Positions 24,729 through 33,952 of a stretch of DNA of 64,000 bases are shown here, piece by piece. A program made the translations under genes and the position numbers. The first letter of the stretch is position 1. The number at the start of each line of letters is the position of its first letter. Location of the stretch: the NCBI RefSeq assembly GCF_004362825.1, contig NZ_SNXZ01000007.1, positions 408,284-472,283 of the forward strand, given 5' to 3'. Under the pieces are notes generated by a model. It was not told where the DNA came from. It did not search any database and saw only the letters and a program-made list of their open reading frames with translations. This DNA is from Labedaea rhizosphaerae. Lineage in GTDB: Bacteria > Actinomycetota > Actinomycetes > Mycobacteriales > Pseudonocardiaceae.

Positions 24729-27689
24729 GTGCGGTATCCGGTCTCGTTCGCGCAGCGGCGGTTGCTGGCGCTCGAACAGAACTCGCCCGGCGATCCGGCG
24801 GCACGCCTGCCGTACGGGGTCTGGCTGCGGGGCACGATCGACCACGACGCCCTGCAACGGGCGCTGGACGTCCTGGTCGCCCGGCACGCGGCGCTGCGGA
24901 CCGTCGTCGTGTCGTCGGCCGGCGGGCCCGAGCAGGTCGTCGAGGACACCGGCAGCGTTGCGGTCGAGCGTGCTGTCCTCGCCGAGGACGACGCCCTGTC
25001 CTTCGCCCTTGACCTGGCCGCGCGCCCGTTCGACCTGGCGCGTGGTCCATTGCTGCGCGCCGCCCTGATCGAGACCGCTTCCGACCGGTCGCTGTTCGTT
25101 CTCGTGGCGCACCGGGTCGTCGCCGACGAGGCCGGCCTGGCGGTGCTGCTCGACGAACTGTCCACTGTGTACCACGATCCGGCGGTGGTGCTGCCGCGGC
25201 TCTGGATGGACTACGGCGACTACGCCGTGTGGCAGCTCGACTGGCTGCGTGGCGAGGAACTGACCCGCCAGGTGGAGCCGTGGCGGGCACAGCTGCGGAA
25301 CGCACCGCGTGCGCTGGCGATGCCCACCGACCGTCCCCGGCGCACCGTCCGGTCCACCCGTGCTGCGGTGGCCACGGCGACGATCGCCCCCGACACGATG
25401 GCGGAACTCGCCGAGCTGGCAAGGGTTTCCGGCACGGACCCGGCCTCGGCGGTGCTCGCCGGGTACGCGATGGCGCTGTCGCGTTACGCACGGCAGCGCG
25501 ACCTGCTGATCGGCGTGGCGGTGGACGGACGCGTCCGGCCGGAACTGGTGCCGGTCGTCGGTCCGTTCGCCGACACCGTCCCCGTCCGGGTGCGGCTCGG
25601 CGACACGACGTTCGCTGAGCTGCTCGCTCAGGTGGGAGGGGCGTCGGCACAGGTCCGCGCGAGCGCCGAGCTCCCGTACGAGTTGCTGGCGGCGGAACTC
25701 GACCTCGCTCCTCCGCCGGTCCGATTCGGTGGCCCTGGTTCAGATCCTGGGGTACTTTCCGCGCCTCGGCTGCCCGGCGTCACGGCGGAAGACCGGATCG
25801 CGTTTCCCAGGACCACCGAGTCCGATCTCAACCTGATCGCCGCCGACGACGGATCCCTGACGCTCGGGTATCGCACCGATCTGTTCCACGCGCCGTTCGC
25901 CACCCGCCTGCTGCGGTCGGTGGTCACCGTGCTGGAACACGCGGCTCGCGACCCGGAGCTCCCGATCGCGGACCTGCCCTTGCTGCCGGCGCCAGAACAC
26001 CCTGCACCCGCCGTTGCGGTGCCGGACAACGGGTTCGACGTGCTGACCACGGTGTGCGAGTCGAGCGCCGCGGTCACCGATGGGGCCGGCACTGTGCTCA
26101 TGCCCGTGGTGCGCGACCGCGCCGCGCGGCTCGCCCGGACGCTCATCGATCACGGCGTCGGCCCGGGCAGCAGGGTCGGCTTATGCGTCGGCCGCGGCAC
26201 CGGTCTGCTGACGGCGGTGCTCGGGGTGTGGTGGGCGGGTGGTGCGGTCGTGCCGCTGGACCCGGCGCACCCGCTGCCGTGGTTGCGTGACCGGGTCCGT
26301 GACGCGGACCTGCGGCTGCTCGTGGCCGACGACGCCCACGGCACGCCGGCCCGGTCGCTGGGCGAGGTGCTCACGCTCAACGAGCTCGGTACGGCACCGG
26401 CGCCGCCCGTCGCGGTCGACCCGGATTCCCTGGCGTACAGCGTCTTCGTGTCCACGACGCGCGTCGACGTCACCCATCGCGCCGTGGCGGCCGTGCTCGG
26501 AGCGCTGCGTGGCGAGTTGGGGCTGGGCGGGGACGACCGGTTCCTCGCCGTCACGACCACCGCTGCCGACCTCGCCCTGCTGGAACTGGTGCTGCCGCTC
26601 GTGTGCGGCGCGGACCTCGTGATCGCTGCCGACGAGGCGCGCGACGGCGACCGGCTGCGTGCTCTGGTCGAGCGGAGCGCGGCGACCGCGATGCACGCGA
26701 CTGCCTACACGTGGCGCCTGCTCACCGACCACGTCCCGGCCCGGTTGCGGCTGCGGCTGTGCACGGGGGAGCCGGACCGCGGCCTCGCGGAGGCGCTGAC
26801 CTCGCCCGGCTCCGCGTTGTGGCACCTCTACGGCCACGCCGGGACGGCCGGGTGGGCCGCCGCGATCCGGGCCGGTGAGCGGCCGGTGCTGCTCGGCGGC
26901 CACCGGTTGGGCGTCTTGGATGAGCGGGGCACCCCCGTGCCCATCGGGGTCGTGGGGGAAGTCCACGTCGCCGGCGTGGCGACCGGCGACCTGGGCCGGT
27001 GGCGCGAAGACGGCGGCCTCGCACGGTCCGGACGCACCGATGGCCGCGTCACCGTCCGCGGCGCGCCCGTGGACCCCGGCGACGTGGCGGCGGTGCTGCG
27101 TGCCCACGACGCCGTGCGGGACGTTGTCGTGGTCGGCGTCCCGAGAGCCGGTGACACGGCCCTCGTGGCCTACGTCGCCGTGGACCCAGAAGCCGACCGG
27201 GAAGCCGATCTGCTCGCCCATGTGCGGGCAGCCGTGCCCGAGCCGATGGTCCCCGCGCTCGTCGTCGTGGTGCCTGAGCTGGACCGGGACGCGTTGCCCG
27301 AACCCGAGTGGCCCGCCGAGCCGGGCGAGGGCAAGGTGCGGCCACGCAACCCGGTCGAGGCCGACCTGGCCGGGATCTGGGCCGAACTGCTCGGCACGAC
27401 CGAGCCGATCGGCGTGCACGACAACCTGTTCGGCTTCGGCGGCGGCTCGCTCGCGGCCGTGCGGTTCGCGGCCCGGATCGCCGACACCTACGGCGTGACC
27501 CTGCCCATGCACAGCATCGTGGCCACGCCGACGATCGCGCAGCTCGCCGAGATCGTCTCCGCCGCGGCGCCGGCGGCCGAGCCGGACACGGATCTGGTGG
27601 CGCTGTCCGACGACGAGCTGGACGACCTGCTGCGCGCGGTCCTCGCCGACCGCGACCGTCGCCGGGCGGTCAAGGGGGAGGGGACATGA
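24729..27689 (+). CDS. NRPS, degenerate C - degenerate A - PCP
   Basis: 986 residues. The C domain (1 to ~430) has HRVVADE at 128-134 instead of HHxxxDG: the catalytic second His is Arg and the final Gly is Glu. The following region (~440-860) aligns with an adenylation domain but lacks its signatures: the A3 loop is YSVFVSTTRVDVTHRA, A5 is LYGHAGTAGWAA, and no A10 GK lysine is found. The PCP is intact, with Ser907 in DNLFGFGGGSLAAVRF. It therefore looks like a carrier scaffold loaded by a separate ligase. The P450 immediately downstream (ATGA) could act on the PCP-bound residue. About 60 residues follow the PCP. Confidence 0.8.
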   Translation: MRYPVSFAQRRLLALEQNSPGDPAARLPYGVWLRGTIDHDALQRALDVLVARHAALRTVVVSSAGGPEQVVEDTGSVAVERAVLAEDDALSFALDLAARPFDLARGPLLRAALIETASDRSLFVLVAHRVVADEAGLAVLLDELSTVYHDPAVVLPRLWMDYGDYAVWQLDWLRGEELTRQVEPWRAQLRNAPRALAMPTDRPRRTVRSTRAAVATATIAPDTMAELAELARVSGTDPASAVLAGYAMALSRYARQRDLLIGVAVDGRVRPELVPVVGPFADTVPVRVRLGDTTFAELLAQVGGASAQVRASAELPYELLAAELDLAPPPVRFGGPGSDPGVLSAPRLPGVTAEDRIAFPRTTESDLNLIAADDGSLTLGYRTDLFHAPFATRLLRSVVTVLEHAARDPELPIADLPLLPAPEHPAPAVAVPDNGFDVLTTVCESSAAVTDGAGTVLMPVVRDRAARLARTLIDHGVGPGSRVGLCVGRGTGLLTAVLGVWWAGGAVVPLDPAHPLPWLRDRVRDADLRLLVADDAHGTPARSLGEVLTLNELGTAPAPPVAVDPDSLAYSVFVSTTRVDVTHRAVAAVLGALRGELGLGGDDRFLAVTTTAADLALLELVLPLVCGADLVIAADEARDGDRLRALVERSAATAMHATAYTWRLLTDHVPARLRLRLCTGEPDRGLAEALTSPGSALWHLYGHAGTAGWAAAIRAGERPVLLGGHRLGVLDERGTPVPIGVVGEVHVAGVATGDLGRWREDGGLARSGRTDGRVTVRGAPVDPGDVAAVLRAHDAVRDVVVVGVPRAGDTALVAYVAVDPEADREADLLAHVRAAVPEPMVPALVVVVPELDRDALPEPEWPAEPGEGKVRPRNPVEADLAGIWAELLGTTEPIGVHDNLFGFGGGSLAAVRFAARIADTYGVTLPMHSIVATPTIAQLAEIVSAAAPAAEPDTDLVALSDDELDDLLRAVLADRDRRRAVKGEGT

Positions 27690-28936
27690 GCGCACCGACC
27701 GCCGCGTCCGCCGTCGCCGCCTCCGCCGCCGCGCTGCTGCGCGAATTGCTGAGTGACCAAGGCAGGCGCGACCCGTACCCGGTCTACGCCCGCCTGCACG
27801 AACTGGGCACGGTCGTGCCGCTGCCCCCGGACGGCAAACACGCCGCCATCGTGCACGGCCACGACGCGGTCGGCCGGGTGCTGCGCGATCCCGGGTTCGC
27901 CGTGCTCGACGGCGACTACCTGGACCGCACCAGCACCCGGTGGCGCGAACACCTTGCCGTTCAGACGATGCAGAACTCCGTGTTCCACGCCGGCGGCGAC
28001 CGGCTGGCCCGGGTCCGGCGGCTCTTCGGCCAGGTGTTCAGCGCGAGCCGCGCCGCGACGCTGGAGCCGGTGATCGAGCGCATCGCCGACCGGCTGCTCG
28101 ACGAGCTGGCGGCTGCGGCGGAGCACGGTGCGGTCGACGTGATGGCGCGGTTCGCGCTGCGGTTGCCCAGCGACGTGATCGGCGAGATCCTGGGCGTCCC
28201 CGAACCTGACCGGGCCGGTTTTCCCGCCCGCGTCAAGGCTTTCGACGCGATCCTGGAACTGGGCCAGCGGTCGTTCCGGGAGCTGCGTGCCGCCGACACC
28301 GCCGCGGCGGAACTCACCGCCTACTTCGCGGCACTGGTCGCCGAGCGCCGGGTACGGCCCGCCGACGACCTCGTCTCGGCGCTCGCCGCGGACGACCGGC
28401 TGCCCGAGCCGGAGCTGCTGGCCAACCTGATCGTGGTGTTCAACGCGGGGTTCCGCACCACGGCCAACCTCATCGGCAACGGCCTGCACCTGCTGCTGCA
28501 GCACCCCGACAGCCTCGCGGCGCTGCGTGCGGACCCGGCGCTGGCGCCGTCGTGCGTCGAGGAGATCCTGCGCTTCGACCCGCCTGTCCACTTCGCGGTC
28601 CGGTTCGCCGTGCACGACACCGAGGTCGACGGCGTCCCGGTGCCGGAAGGCCGCACGGTGCTGATCCTCACCGCGGCGGCCAACCGCGACCCCGCGCGGT
28701 TCGCCGACCCCGACCAGTTCGACCCCACCCGCACCGACAACCAGCACTACGCGTTCAGTGCCGGTCCGCACTACTGCCTGGGCGCGGCCCTGGGCCGCGC
28801 GGTGGGCCGGATCGCCCTGCCACGCCTGCTGACCCGGTTCCCGCGCCTCGCCCTGGCCGCCGAACCCGCGGCACGCCACCAGTTCATGCTGCGCGGGTAC
28901 GACCGGCTGGACCTGTTGTGCGGGACGGCATCGTGA
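27686..28936 (+). CDS. cytochrome P450, likely acting on a PCP-bound amino acid
   Basis: 416 residues. Heme loop FSAGPHYCLGAA with Cys364 and K-helix EEILR are present. The I-helix reads NAGFRTTANLI: the Thr is kept but the usual acidic residue before it is Arg. P450s encoded directly after a minimal A-PCP protein often hydroxylate the tethered amino acid (NikQ/CYP163-like logic), which fits the gene order here. Coupled by 4-base overlaps to both neighbours. Confidence 0.87.
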   Translation: MSAPTAASAVAASAAALLRELLSDQGRRDPYPVYARLHELGTVVPLPPDGKHAAIVHGHDAVGRVLRDPGFAVLDGDYLDRTSTRWREHLAVQTMQNSVFHAGGDRLARVRRLFGQVFSASRAATLEPVIERIADRLLDELAAAAEHGAVDVMARFALRLPSDVIGEILGVPEPDRAGFPARVKAFDAILELGQRSFRELRAADTAAAELTAYFAALVAERRVRPADDLVSALAADDRLPEPELLANLIVVFNAGFRTTANLIGNGLHLLLQHPDSLAALRADPALAPSCVEEILRFDPPVHFAVRFAVHDTEVDGVPVPEGRTVLILTAAANRDPARFADPDQFDPTRTDNQHYAFSAGPHYCLGAALGRAVGRIALPRLLTRFPRLALAAEPAARHQFMLRGYDRLDLLCGTAS

Positions 28937-30267
28937 CCACCAACGGCCTCGACGAGGCGGTGGACCTGGCCACGAGCGCGTTGTTCGGCGGGCTCGAGGA
29001 CCCGGCCGCGGAGTCCATGAACTTCCTCAACGAGGTCGCGTCGCGCCATCCGCACGCGATCGCGCTCGCGGCCGGACGGCCGACCGAGGAGTTCTTCGAC
29101 CTGGCCGACGTCCACCGCTACCTGCGGTCGTTCTGCGACCACCTGGCCGGGCGGCTGGGCCAGAGCCCGGCGCAGGTGCGGCGGACCGTGCTGCAGTACG
29201 GCCGGACCAAGGGGATCATCCACGACCTGGTCGCGGAGCACCTCCGGATCGACGAGGGGATCGACGTCGACCCGGAGTCGGTGGTGGTGACCGCCGGGTG
29301 CCAGGAGGCGATGTTCCTGGTCCTGCGGGCGTTGCGTGCCGACCACCGCGACGTCCTGCTCGCCGTCACGCCGACCTACGTGGGCCTGACGGGCGCGGCA
29401 CGCCTGGCGGACCTGCCGGTGCTGCCCGTGCGGACCGGCGCGGCCGGCGTCGACCTGGCCGACCTGGCTGCCGTGGCCGAACAGGCCCGCGCGGACGGCC
29501 TGCGGCCCCGCGCTTGCTATGTGATGCCGGACTTCGCCAACCCGTCGGGTCTCAGCATGGACGTCGCGACCCGCGGGCGGCTGCTGGAGGTCGCCGCCGA
29601 GCAGGAGCTGCTGCTGTTGGAGGACAACCCGTACGGGCTCTTCCACGGTGAGTCCGGCCGCCTACCCACGCTCAAGTCGCTCGACGAGCGGCGCCGCGTG
29701 GTCTACCTGGGCTCGTTCGCCAAGTCGGTGTTGCCCGGCGCGCGCGTCGGCTACGTGGTCGCCGACCAGCGGGTGGCGGGGGCGGACGGCCGGGTGGGCC
29801 TGTTCGCCGACGAGCTCTCCAAGATCAAGAGCATGGTGACGGTCAACACCTCGCCGATCGCCCAGGCCGTCGTCGGCGGCAAGCTCGTCGAACACGGCGG
29901 CAGCCTCGCCGCCGCCACCGCGCGGGAACGCCGGTGGTACGCCGGCAACTTACGGCGTGCGGTCGACGCGCTGGCCGAGCACCTGACCGACGTGCCCGGC
30001 GTGAGCTGGACCGTGCCCTCCGGCGGGTTCTTCGTCGTGGTGTCGGTGCCGTTCCCGGTCGACGACGACCTCCTCGAACGCTCCGCGCGCGACCACGGCG
30101 TGCTGTGGACGCCGATGGGCCACTTCTACGACGGCATGCCGGCCGTCCCGGCGCTGCGGCTCTCGGTCAGCAGCGTGTCCGCCGACCTGATCGACACCGG
30201 CGTGCGCCGGCTCGCGGTGTTGATCGAAGAGCAGTGCCGCCAGAGGACTGGGCAGGTGTGCCGATGA
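28933..30267 (+). CDS. hpgT: HpgT-like arylglycine aminotransferase
   Basis: 444 residues, fold-type I PLP enzyme of the GntR/2-aminoadipate-like class to which HpgT belongs. PLP lysine Lys264 lies in LGSFAKSVLPGARVGYV; DFANPSGL and EDNPYGLF are the conserved cofactor contacts. HpgT transaminates 4-hydroxybenzoylformate to L-4-hydroxyphenylglycine in glycopeptide-type clusters. The call rests on overall similarity plus the presence of HmaS- and Hmo-type genes within 9 kb. It could also transaminate phenylglyoxylate. Confidence 0.82.
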   Translation: MTTNGLDEAVDLATSALFGGLEDPAAESMNFLNEVASRHPHAIALAAGRPTEEFFDLADVHRYLRSFCDHLAGRLGQSPAQVRRTVLQYGRTKGIIHDLVAEHLRIDEGIDVDPESVVVTAGCQEAMFLVLRALRADHRDVLLAVTPTYVGLTGAARLADLPVLPVRTGAAGVDLADLAAVAEQARADGLRPRACYVMPDFANPSGLSMDVATRGRLLEVAAEQELLLLEDNPYGLFHGESGRLPTLKSLDERRRVVYLGSFAKSVLPGARVGYVVADQRVAGADGRVGLFADELSKIKSMVTVNTSPIAQAVVGGKLVEHGGSLAAATARERRWYAGNLRRAVDALAEHLTDVPGVSWTVPSGGFFVVVSVPFPVDDDLLERSARDHGVLWTPMGHFYDGMPAVPALRLSVSSVSADLIDTGVRRLAVLIEEQCRQRTGQVCR

Positions 30268-31673
30268 CGACAGACATGACCAAGATCGAACTGGGGGCCG
30301 TGGTGGGGCCTGATTGGGTCGACGAACTCCTGCTGCGCGGACCAGACGACGACATCTGCTTGGACGTCGACGGCCCGGTGACCCGGGCGGCGCTGCGCGC
30401 GATGGTCGCGCAACGCCAGGAACGGCTCGCCGCCGCGGGCCTCGGCGCGGGCGGTTCGCTCGCCCTGCGGCTGCCGCCTTCCCTTGCCTACGTGGCGAAT
30501 CTGCTCGCCGGGTGGCGCCTGGGCGCGCAGGTCGTCCTGCTCGACCACCGGCTGACCCAGTTCGAAGTGGACGCCGCGCTCGACCGGCTCGCGGTGCAGG
30601 TCGTGGTGTCGGCGGGCCGCGTGCGCAGTGGCGCGTTGCGTGCCTTCGCCGACGTGGAAGACGTGGTCACCGCGCGCGCGGGCCGCCCAGCCGCGACGCC
30701 GCACGCGGTGATCCAGCTCAGTTCCGGCTCCACCGGACCGTCCAAAGTGATCGGACGCACGGCCGCGGACCTCATCGCCGAGCTCGACCGGTACACCCGC
30801 ATGGACGGCGTGCCGCTGCCCGGCGAGCGCATCATCGTGCTGGCGTCGATGGTGCACGTCCTCGGGCTCGTCGGTGCCTTGCTCTACGGCCTGCACGCGG
30901 GGGTGCGGGTCCAGCCGCCCCAACGGCTCACCGGCGACAGCGTCCTCGAGGCCGTGGCGGCCGACCCCAGCCCGGCGACGGTGCTGGGCGTGCCGTTCCA
31001 CATCGGACTGCTCGCGTCCGTTGTGGACCCACCCCAGCTGCCGCAGCTCAAGCGCATGACCACCGGCGGCGAACTCCAGCCACCGGCCGTCGTGACGGCG
31101 TTCACCGAGAAGTACGGCGTGCCGCTGGGCAACATGTGGGGCATGACCGAGGTCGGGGTGATCGCCACCGACCTGTTCGGCGAGCACCGCCCGTCGCTGC
31201 GCCCGGCGTTCGGGCTCGCGGTGGTGGAACGCGGCGGCGAACTGCTGGTGAGCCGCCCCGAGTCGCCGTACGTGGGGCTCTCCGACCCGGACCGGTGGGC
31301 CGATGGCTGGCTGCACACCCGCGACGCCGGCACCGTCGACCCACACACCGGGCTGGTCACCATCAAGGGGCGGCTGGACTCCCAGATTTCCATCGGCGGC
31401 CTCAAGGTCGACCTGACCGAGGTCGAGGAGACCCTGGGCGGCCTGCCGGGCGTCGAGGCGGCCGTGGTGGTGCACGACAGCATGGTGACGGCCTACGTGC
31501 AACTCGCCGAACCCGCCACCGTGGCGCAGGTGGAAGCCGGCCTCGCCGAGCGGCTGGCCGCCTACAAGCGCCCGCGGCGGGTCCACGCGCTCGCGGCCAT
31601 GCCGCGCACGACGACGGGAAAGCTGGTTCGCGACCGATCGGTACTCCGCGACGCATCACGTGAGGAAAGGTGA
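30264..31673 (+). CDS. AMP-dependent aryl/acyl acid ligase
   Basis: 469 residues, compact ANL enzyme. A3 LSSGSTGPSKVIGRT, A5 NMWGMTEVG, A8 GRLDSQISIGG and A10 Lys in TTTGKLVRD are present; A7 is HTRDAG where TGD is usual. Length and motifs resemble benzoate/aryl-CoA or aryl-ACP ligases. The next full gene is a small ACP, so acyl-adenylate transfer to that ACP is likely. The substrate may be an aryl acid made from the HmaS/Hmo branch. Confidence 0.82.
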   Translation: MTTDMTKIELGAVVGPDWVDELLLRGPDDDICLDVDGPVTRAALRAMVAQRQERLAAAGLGAGGSLALRLPPSLAYVANLLAGWRLGAQVVLLDHRLTQFEVDAALDRLAVQVVVSAGRVRSGALRAFADVEDVVTARAGRPAATPHAVIQLSSGSTGPSKVIGRTAADLIAELDRYTRMDGVPLPGERIIVLASMVHVLGLVGALLYGLHAGVRVQPPQRLTGDSVLEAVAADPSPATVLGVPFHIGLLASVVDPPQLPQLKRMTTGGELQPPAVVTAFTEKYGVPLGNMWGMTEVGVIATDLFGEHRPSLRPAFGLAVVERGGELLVSRPESPYVGLSDPDRWADGWLHTRDAGTVDPHTGLVTIKGRLDSQISIGGLKVDLTEVEETLGGLPGVEAAVVVHDSMVTAYVQLAEPATVAQVEAGLAERLAAYKRPRRVHALAAMPRTTTGKLVRDRSVLRDASREER

Positions 31674-31677
31674 TCCG

Positions 31678-31719
31678 ATGAGGACAGTGCTCACCGGCCG
31701 CGGCGAGGTGACCGCGTGA
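31678..31719 (+). CDS. 13-codon minigene between ligase and ACP
   Basis: An ATG at 31678 preceded by AGGAAAGG at 7 bases opens a frame encoding MRTVLTGRGEVTA, whose TGA overlaps the ACP GTG start (GTGA). The RBS is better than any before the ACP itself. It may act as a coupling leader that delivers ribosomes to the ACP start, or be the remnant of a lost gene. No homologue can be judged at this length. Confidence 0.35.
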   Translation: MRTVLTGRGEVTA

Positions 31720-31955
31720 ACCGGGGCGAGTTACCCAGCAGGGAGGACGTCCTGAGGTTGCTCGCCGGCCTCGACGGCCGGACCCGCGACGACGTCGAGG
31801 AGCGCATCGAGTCGATGGAGCTGGCTTGGCTCGTGCACCAGGTCGAGCAGCACTACGGCGTCCGCGTGGAACTGGACGAGGAACACTTCGGCCGGATGAT
31901 GACGGTCACCGGTGCCGTCGAGGTGATCCGCGAAGTGATCGGGGCCGCCAGATGA
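31716..31955 (+). CDS. discrete acyl carrier protein
   Basis: 79 residues. Phosphopantetheine Ser33 lies in IESMELAWLVHQVEQHYGV, close in pattern to the ACP at 92-352. GTG start; ATGA overlap with the HmaS gene. Placed after an AMP ligase, it is the probable acceptor of the activated acid. The shared pattern of the two small ACPs suggests they arose by duplication and may be used by the same condensation enzyme. Confidence 0.85.
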   Translation: MNRGELPSREDVLRLLAGLDGRTRDDVEERIESMELAWLVHQVEQHYGVRVELDEEHFGRMMTVTGAVEVIREVIGAAR

Positions 31956-33037
31956 AGATCGCCGGCATCGACCACCTCGAGCTGTACGTCGGCGACGCCC
32001 GGCAGACGGCGTTCTACCTGTGCACCGCGTTCGGCTTCACCGTCTGCGGGCAGGGCGGCCCGGAGACCGGGCTGGCCGGCTGCCGGTCGCTGCTGCTGCG
32101 CCAGGGCGGCATCCAGATCGTGCTCACCACCGGGCTGGTGCCCGACCACCCGGCGACGGAGTACGTGCGCCGCCACGGCGACGGCGTGGCCGTCATCGGC
32201 ATCGCGGTCGACGACGTCGCCGCCGCCCACCGCGGTCTCGTCGACCGAGGTGCCGAACCGCTGGCGCCGCCCACCGAGTACGCCGGCGGGGACGCACGGG
32301 TCGTGGTCGCCGAGGTGTCCGGCTTCTCCGACGTCACGCACCGCCTCGTCGAGCGGCACGGCCCGGCCCGGGAGTTCCTGCCCGGCGCCATCGCCTTGAC
32401 CGGCCCCGACCCGCACGCCGACGGCAAGCTGCTGCGCACCATCGACCACATCGCCATCTGCGTCCCGGCGGGCGGGCTCACCCCCACGGTCGACTACTAC
32501 GTGGACGTCTTCGGCTTCACGCAGGTCTTCGAGGAGTACGTCGAGGTCGGCGGCCAGGGCATGGAGTCCAAGGTCGTGCAGAGCCCGTCCCAGCAGGTCA
32601 CGTTCACGCTGCTGGAGCCGGACCCGAACCGCAAACCGGGGCAGATCGACAACTTCCTGTCCTGGCACGCGGGCGCGGGCGTCCAGCACGTCGCGTTCGG
32701 CACCGACGACATCGTGAAGGCCGTGACCACGCTGGCCGAGCACGGCGTGCAGTTCCTGGGCACCCCGGCGGCCTACTACGGCAACCTCGAGGAGCGGGTC
32801 GGGCACCTCGACGCGTCGCTGGCGGACCTGCGCAGGCTCGGCATCCTGGTCGACCGCGACCACTGGGGGCAGTTGCTGCAGATCTTCACCGAATCCATGC
32901 ACATCCGCCGCACGCTGTTCCTGGAGCTGATCGAACGGCGCGGCGCGCTGACCTTCGGCACCCGCAACATCAAGGCGCTGTACGAGGCGAAGCAGGGCGA
33001 GCTCGCCGGCGCGCCGAACCCGGGGGAGGGGACGTGA
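31952..33037 (+). CDS. hmaS: 4-hydroxymandelate synthase (HPPD family)
   Basis: 361 residues, two vicinal-oxygen-chelate domains. The iron ligands are His166 (IDHIAICV), His246 (VQHVAFGT) and Glu325 (FLELIERRG). Hydroxymandelate synthase and 4-hydroxyphenylpyruvate dioxygenase share fold and substrate and are hard to tell apart by eye. The HmaS call rests on the neighbouring HpgT-like and hydroxyacid-oxidase genes, which complete 4-hydroxyphenylpyruvate to 4-hydroxymandelate to 4-hydroxybenzoylformate to 4-hydroxyphenylglycine. ATG overlaps the ACP stop. An upstream open frame to 31826 is not used. Confidence 0.85.
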   Translation: MKIAGIDHLELYVGDARQTAFYLCTAFGFTVCGQGGPETGLAGCRSLLLRQGGIQIVLTTGLVPDHPATEYVRRHGDGVAVIGIAVDDVAAAHRGLVDRGAEPLAPPTEYAGGDARVVVAEVSGFSDVTHRLVERHGPAREFLPGAIALTGPDPHADGKLLRTIDHIAICVPAGGLTPTVDYYVDVFGFTQVFEEYVEVGGQGMESKVVQSPSQQVTFTLLEPDPNRKPGQIDNFLSWHAGAGVQHVAFGTDDIVKAVTTLAEHGVQFLGTPAAYYGNLEERVGHLDASLADLRRLGILVDRDHWGQLLQIFTESMHIRRTLFLELIERRGALTFGTRNIKALYEAKQGELAGAPNPGEGT

Positions 33038-33942
33038 CCGTGGTCGACGGTTTCGCGCTGACGGAGCGGGAACAGACGCTGCTGCCGACCGACGAGGACG
33101 TGCGGTTCTTCGCCGAGCACGGCTGGTACCTGTCCAAGCAGCTGCTGTCCGGCGACGAGGTCGACGAGCTGGCGGACGCGGTCGAGCGGTACTACGCGGG
33201 GGAGCGCAGCAGGCGCCTGCCGGTCCGCCCGCCGCGGCTGGCCTACTGGGAGCCGAGCGACGGCGACGTGCAGCGGCACAACGACTACGTGCACTACGAA
33301 AGCGACGCCATCGCCAAGGCGTTGCTCAAGCCGGTGATCGGTGCGGTGGCGGCGCGGCTGGCGCAGGCGTCGGAGATCCGGGTGTTCCAGTCGACGCTGA
33401 TCTACAAGCCGCCGATCGCGGACGAGCCGTCCAACGTCGTGCCGTGGCACTTCGACAAGCACTACTGGTCGTCCTCGTCGTCGGAGCGGATGCTGACCGC
33501 GTTCATCCCGTTCCACGACTGCGACGAGGAACTGGGCACGATCACGATGGTCGACGGCAGCCACCGCTGGACCGAGGTCGGCGCGGACGACACCGTCGTG
33601 CGGCACTTCGCCGACCGCGACCACGGCCATCTCGAGGAACTGCTGAGCGCCAACGCCGCGCACAACGGGGCCGAGGTCACCAAGATCCCGATGATCATCC
33701 CGAAAGGACACATGAGCTTCCACCACTGCCGCACCTACCACGGCAGTGCCGGCAACCGCGGGTCCCGGCCGCGCCAGGCGGTGTCGTTGCACCTGCAGGA
33801 CGGCGACAACGCCTACCGCGAGTTCCCGCTGTCCGACGGCACCCTCGCCTCCTACAACCACGACGTGCTCGTGCGCCGGACCCCGGACGGCAGGCCGGAC
33901 TACGCCGATCCGGAGTTCTGCCCCACGCTGTGGCGTCGCTGA
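33034..33942 (+). CDS. PhyH-family Fe(II)/2-oxoglutarate dioxygenase
   Basis: 302 residues. The facial triad is His-x-Asp in PWHFDKHYW and the distal His in CRTYHGSAGN; an Arg for 2-oxoglutarate (RPRQAVSLHL) follows. Related bacterial enzymes hydroxylate or halogenate carrier-bound or free small molecules; with Asp in the HxD position this one should hydroxylate. GTG start overlaps HmaS (GTGA). The substrate is not predictable, though the neighbouring aryl pathway and small ACP are candidates. Confidence 0.83.
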   Translation: MTVVDGFALTEREQTLLPTDEDVRFFAEHGWYLSKQLLSGDEVDELADAVERYYAGERSRRLPVRPPRLAYWEPSDGDVQRHNDYVHYESDAIAKALLKPVIGAVAARLAQASEIRVFQSTLIYKPPIADEPSNVVPWHFDKHYWSSSSSERMLTAFIPFHDCDEELGTITMVDGSHRWTEVGADDTVVRHFADRDHGHLEELLSANAAHNGAEVTKIPMIIPKGHMSFHHCRTYHGSAGNRGSRPRQAVSLHLQDGDNAYREFPLSDGTLASYNHDVLVRRTPDGRPDYADPEFCPTLWRR

Positions 33943-33952
33943 CGGCCGCGCC

